A stretch of DNA of 17,828 bases from an uncultured Eubacteriaceae bacterium. GTDB lineage: Bacteria; Bacillota; Clostridia; Eubacteriales; Eubacteriaceae. The notes beneath the pieces are model-generated. The model was not told the DNA's origin, did not search any database, and saw only the letters and a program-made list of their open reading frames with translations. Positions within the stretch are counted from its first letter, which is position 1, and each line of letters starts with the position of its first letter. Where the stretch lies: positions 1 to 17,828 of the forward strand of contig CANQOZ010000017.1 of the NCBI GenBank assembly GCA_947625585.1, read 5' to 3'. Below are positions 15,342 through 17,828 of this stretch, piece after piece. Made by a program: the position numbers and the translations under genes.

Positions 15342-16089
15342 CAATGATTTATGTATGCGAAATGCAGATGTAAAAAATGCTGTTGAAACCAAAAATCCTG
15401 ATGCTATTGTTAGTATTGTAAATCAGGCAAAAGAAGCTGGGTTTAACGCTATTTCGGTTTGTGCTGGAAAATCAGAAAATGAAGCTGAAGATTTATTATT
15501 TCTTATTGATCAAGTAAAAGACAGTGGATTAAAAGTCGTTATCAGAGCAAGAAGTGCTGAAACTTATGAAGCAATCTTACCAAAACTTGATTTTGCTGGC
15601 ATTATCAATCCGGTTAAGTTAACAATGGAACAGGCTGATAAAGTATTCCCATTAATTAAGAAATTAGCAGATGGATGGGAAGTCCTGTTTACCCAACCTT
15701 TTGGTGATGATTCCATTTCTGCTGAAGTTGAAGGATCTATTTCACTTATAAGAAAAGCAGAACAAGAAGGAATTATGCCTAACTTAATCTACTTTGATCC
15801 AGTTGGAAAACCAATAGATGAAGATAATATGGTTTATCTTGATACAAAAACTAAAGTTGATGCTATGAAGAATGCTTATCCACAGATGAACTTCTATGTA
15901 AGCCTTTCAAAAGTAGCAGCTGGATTAAAAGATGAAATGGCACTTGTTGATGCTTATATTAGTTTAGTAATGCAGTGTCATGTTAATGCCTATGCTTTTG
16001 ATTTAGATCATAAAGGCCACATAAAAGCACTTAAAGCTACAATGGCACTTTTAGACGGAAAAGTCCAAGATTATTTAAAAAATGAATGA
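15328..16089 (+). CDS. Divergent pterin-binding (methyltetrahydrofolate methyltransferase/DHPS-like) TIM-barrel protein
   Basis: A 253-residue protein resembling the methyltetrahydrofolate:corrinoid methyltransferase branch of the pterin-binding superfamily. It follows the family order: IINNDLC at the first strand, an extended repeat-like NPDAIVSIVNQAKEAGFNAISVCAG, IINPVK (92-97), LIYFDPVGKPI with D157, and FYVSLSKVAAGL (189-200). Three usual pterin-contact positions differ: the D-V-N-A-G strand reads S43-V-C45-A-G, the CIDS-N strand reads VIRARSAE, and GLSNV reads SLSK195V. Pterin binding may therefore be lost or changed. AGGAG lies 6 bases before the ATG, which overlaps the preceding gene. 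No corrinoid protein gene is nearby. I rate the fold likely and the activity unknown. Confidence 0.65.
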   Translation: MLIINNDLCMRNADVKNAVETKNPDAIVSIVNQAKEAGFNAISVCAGKSENEAEDLLFLIDQVKDSGLKVVIRARSAETYEAILPKLDFAGIINPVKLTMEQADKVFPLIKKLADGWEVLFTQPFGDDSISAEVEGSISLIRKAEQEGIMPNLIYFDPVGKPIDEDNMVYLDTKTKVDAMKNAYPQMNFYVSLSKVAAGLKDEMALVDAYISLVMQCHVNAYAFDLDHKGHIKALKATMALLDGKVQDYLKNE

Positions 16090-16447
16090 GCCAACCTTTA
16101 GTAGTTTTCAAGACTGGTATGAAAATAATGCTCAGTTAGTACAAGACTTACAAACCTGGCTATTTTATCGCTATGCTCAAAGTGAAAATAATATTGGTAA
16201 GGATGTAACTAGTAAAGTCGAAGTAGCTGATATGACAGTTTACTTATTACTATTTTATCTATCTTCACTTAAGGACAACTCTTATACGGTCCATACTTCA
16301 ATTGAAGAAATGACTCGGATTTTAGAGACTGAACCAGAAGTTGTTGAACGTGCTTTGAATTCATTACAGGATCATCATGTTTTACATTATCATAACCATG
16401 ATGACCATCTTGATATTCATATCGAAGCGATAAGATCCCCATTTTAG
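16082..16447 (+). CDS. Hypothetical protein with His-rich C-terminus
   Basis: A 121-residue protein I do not recognise. The N-terminal half (1-64) looks helical with a hydrophobic helix VYLLLFYLSSL. Residues 70-100 (TSIEEMTRILETEPEVVERALNSL split over two helices) resemble a winged-helix DNA-binding region, where a strand-turn-strand would follow. That wing is the segment 98-113, which holds seven histidines in 16 residues (H98, H99, H102, H104, H106, H109, H113) with interspersed Asp. Metal binding or metal sensing is possible. Its ATG overlaps the methyltransferase-like gene by 8 bases and it ends the operon. Confidence 0.7.
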   Translation: MNEPTFSSFQDWYENNAQLVQDLQTWLFYRYAQSENNIGKDVTSKVEVADMTVYLLLFYLSSLKDNSYTVHTSIEEMTRILETEPEVVERALNSLQDHHVLHYHNHDDHLDIHIEAIRSPF

Positions 16448-16451
16448 GTAG

Positions 16452-16465
16452 TAATAGTACTATTA
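16452..16465. promoter_or_regulatory. Perfect palindrome upstream of rbsK (operator candidate)
   Basis: TAATAGTACTATTA is a perfect 14-base palindrome 50 bases before the rbsK start. It lies just upstream of and overlaps a possible -10, TAGAAT (16464-16469), and no good -35 is visible. A regulator site is plausible from position and symmetry only. Confidence 0.35.
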
Positions 16466-16514
16466 GAATAATTGAACAATAAGATTTAAAGAATAAATTA
16501 CTTGGAGGAATCCC

Positions 16515-17462
16515 ATGAACAAAGTGGCTGTTTTTGGCAGTTTAAATATGGATATTCTTGTGGAAGTTGATAAGTTCCCAAATCCTGGCCAAACAGTTAT
16601 GGCTAAAAGTATCGACTACAGAGCTGGTGGAAAAGGAATTAACCAGGCAGCAGCTGCTGCAGAAGTTGGTGCTTCTACTATTTTAATTGGAACAGTAGGA
16701 GAGGATACTTTTGGTCAACAATTAATTGCACAAATAGATAAAATTCCATCACTAGATGGAAGTAGAGTTATAAATAGTAAAAAAGCTCCTACTGGAATTG
16801 CTTCTATTTATACGAATGGTGAAGAAAATGAAATCGCTGTTGTATCCGGAGCAAACGAACTGACGAATCAAAAAATAGCTGAAGAAAACGAATTCATTTT
16901 CAAGGAAGCTGATGTTATTATTACTCAGTTTGAAGTTCCAGAAAATGGTGTTAAGGAAGCTTTAAAAGCTGGTAAGTTTAATGATGTTATTACAATCCTA
17001 AACCCTGCCCCATACAGAAGCTTTGATAAAGATCTCTTAAAAGCTGTATCTATTATTACTCCAAACGAATCAGAATTCGAAGATATGGTTAAGGACTTTA
17101 ATATTAAGGGAGATACTATTGAAAAGCAGATTTTAGAATGGCAGTCTCAATTCCCTGATACTAAGCTTATTGTCACTAGAGGTAAAGACGGATTAAGCTA
17201 TGTTGAAGGTAAGAATGTCGTTACACTCGAAGCTATAAAAGTGAAAAGTGTTGATACTACCGGTTCAGGTGATACATTCACAGGTGTTTTAGGCGCTTTA
17301 TTATCTCAAGGAATGCCTTATGAAGAAGCTATTTATAAAGCTTCGGTTGCAGCTGGCTTATCAACACAACATAAAGGAGCTCTAGGATCTGCTCCAAAAA
17401 TGGAAGACATTGACTTGTTCTTATCAAAAACTCAAGAAGGAGCTGATAATTCTAATTATTAA
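16515..17462 (+). CDS. rbsK: Ribokinase (PfkB family)
   Basis: Phosphorylates ribose to ribose-5-phosphate with ATP. The 315 residues carry both PfkB signatures: GSLNMD (8-13) with AGGKGINQAAAAAEVG (sugar-binding Gly-Gly-Lys-Gly, usually GGKGANQA; here Ile replaces Ala), and VDTTGSGDTF (246-255) with the catalytic base D253. NPAP (163-166) and TPNESE (182-187) are also typical of ribokinases. The ribosome binding site is strong (GGAGG 6 bases before the ATG). It follows the argF-to-His-rich-protein operon by 67 bases with no terminator, so read-through is possible. No ribose transporter is adjacent. A related nucleoside or sugar substrate cannot be excluded. Confidence 0.9.
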   Translation: MNKVAVFGSLNMDILVEVDKFPNPGQTVMAKSIDYRAGGKGINQAAAAAEVGASTILIGTVGEDTFGQQLIAQIDKIPSLDGSRVINSKKAPTGIASIYTNGEENEIAVVSGANELTNQKIAEENEFIFKEADVIITQFEVPENGVKEALKAGKFNDVITILNPAPYRSFDKDLLKAVSIITPNESEFEDMVKDFNIKGDTIEKQILEWQSQFPDTKLIVTRGKDGLSYVEGKNVVTLEAIKVKSVDTTGSGDTFTGVLGALLSQGMPYEEAIYKASVAAGLSTQHKGALGSAPKMEDIDLFLSKTQEGADNSNY

Positions 17463-17464
17463 GC

Positions 17465-17493
17465 TTTACTTTTTATCGACTATGCTTTATAAT
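17465..17493 (+). promoter_or_regulatory. tRNA-Val promoter
   Basis: TTTACT (17465-17470) and a perfect TATAAT (17488-17493) are 17 bases apart. Transcription would start near 17500, just before the tRNA at 17506. Confidence 0.65.
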
Positions 17494-17505
17494 AGATTTT
17501 CAGCT

Positions 17506-17581
17506 GATTCCGTAGCTCAGCTGGAAGAGCGCTGCGTTGACATCGCAGAGGTCGATAGTTCAAGTCTATTCGGAATCACCA
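17506..17581 (+). tRNA. tRNA-Val (anticodon GAC)
   Basis: Complete cloverleaf of 76 bases including encoded CCA. The acceptor stem GATTCCG pairs with CGGAATC, the D arm is GCTC/GAGC, and the anticodon stem CTGCG/CGCAG encloses loop TTGACAT, giving anticodon GAC (valine, GUC/GUU codons). The T stem GATAG/CTATT has loop TTCAAGT. It is flanked by its own promoter and terminator. Confidence 0.96.
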
Positions 17582-17600
17582 TTATTATGAAAAGTTAGAT

Positions 17601-17647
17601 AACAGCTGGATTACTCATAAGAGTCATCCAGCTGTTTTAGTTTTTAC
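17601..17647 (+). terminator. Intrinsic terminator after tRNA-Val
   Basis: AACAGCTGGAT (17601-17611) pairs perfectly with ATCCAGCTGTT (17626-17636). After a single mismatched pair the stem continues as ACTC/GAGT around loop ATAA. TTTAGTTTTTA follows. Confidence 0.88.
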
Positions 17648-17665
17648 CCTAATTTTTCGCATTAT

Positions 17666-17817
17666 CTGTAACACGTCTGTAACAAATGCAAGTCGAACTG
17701 TAGGTTTCCAAATAATAACGCCTGTTACAATAAAATTGAGAATGCCTAAAAAGTTTCCATATAAAAGCGCCTATAAATTATAAGAATTCCAAGTAATAAC
17801 GCCTACTTTTTGTAACA
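17666..17817. repeat. Cluster of short degenerate repeats at the right edge
   Basis: Three copies of a 22-base unit of the form TTCCAAATAATAACGCCT plus four bases lie at 17706-17727, 17755-17776 and 17787-17808. A half copy (AATGCCTA) lies at 17741-17748, so GCCT recurs at 17720, 17744, 17769 and 17801. Interleaved is the heptamer TGTAACA: 17667 and 17678 (11 bases apart), inverted at 17723, direct again at 17811. No gene is visible here; the array may continue beyond the window. Confidence 0.5.
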
Positions 17818-17828
17818 TAATTGTATCT

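Noticed and set aside
8766..16455. A 15-base identical string (ATTTTAGGTAGTAAT) at 8766-8780 and 16441-16455
   Set aside because: It falls in coding ends on opposite strands with different surroundings; a single AT-rich 15-mer match is not surprising in a window this size.
17506..17581. Mobile element inserted at tRNA-Val
   Set aside because: The tRNA is intact with its own terminator, and no integrase or duplicate of the tRNA 3' end is visible in the remaining 250 bases.
17666..17828. CRISPR array at the right edge
   Set aside because: The repeats are degenerate, the spacing is irregular (24, 25 and 32 bases) and there are no equal unique spacers.

Overview
The window is AT-rich bacterial chromosome, almost certainly from a low-GC Gram-positive (Bacillota). 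The evidence is a Veg-family protein, a sortase-type surface protein, a lipobox lipoprotein, AGGAG-type ribosome binding sites, T-tailed hairpin terminators and a tRNA gene with encoded CCA. I cannot name the genus. No phage, transposon, integrase or CRISPR array is visible.

Layout. (1) 1-815, minus: N-terminal two thirds of serS, running off the left edge. (2) 816-1867: a T-rich, gene-poor interval of about 1 kb carrying the serS promoter and leader on one strand and the leader of a surface-protein gene on the other. (3) 1868-6146, plus: a large von Willebrand factor A / DUF11 cell-wall-anchored protein and a small lipoprotein, closed by a strong terminator. (4) 6213-7356, plus: an RloB-like Toprim protein overlapping a small multi-pass membrane protein, without the ATPase partner such Toprim proteins often have. 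(5) 7353-10438, minus: a tight operon of prephenate dehydratase, a class II glutamine amidotransferase and a GCS2-type glutamate-cysteine ligase homologue. (6) 10690-11815, minus: veg with its own terminator, and a Gph-type HAD phosphatase. (7) 11877-12364, plus: a single small charged helical protein with an internal duplication, with its own ribosome binding site and terminator. (8) 12367-16447, plus: five overlapping or nearly abutting genes: ornithine carbamoyltransferase, phosphomannomutase/phosphoglucomutase, gamma-carbonic anhydrase-like hexapeptide protein, a pterin-binding methyltransferase-like TIM barrel that has lost family residues, and a His-rich small protein. (9) 16515-17462: ribokinase. 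(10) 17506-17581: tRNA-Val(GAC) with its own promoter and terminator, followed by a cluster of short degenerate repeats at the right edge.

Most genes are ordinary metabolism. The less ordinary parts are four. The first is the amidotransferase/GCS2 ligase pair behind pheA, which mirrors the EgtC/EgtA logic of gamma-glutamyl tagging and removal. The second is the orphan RloB-like Toprim plus membrane protein pair. The third is the divergent methyltransferase-like protein with its His-rich partner in the argF operon. The fourth is a set of palindromes and hairpins at operon starts and gene junctions. Several real genes (pheA, the HAD gene, argF, manB, the carbonic anhydrase) have no recognisable Shine-Dalgarno sequence, while others have strong ones.
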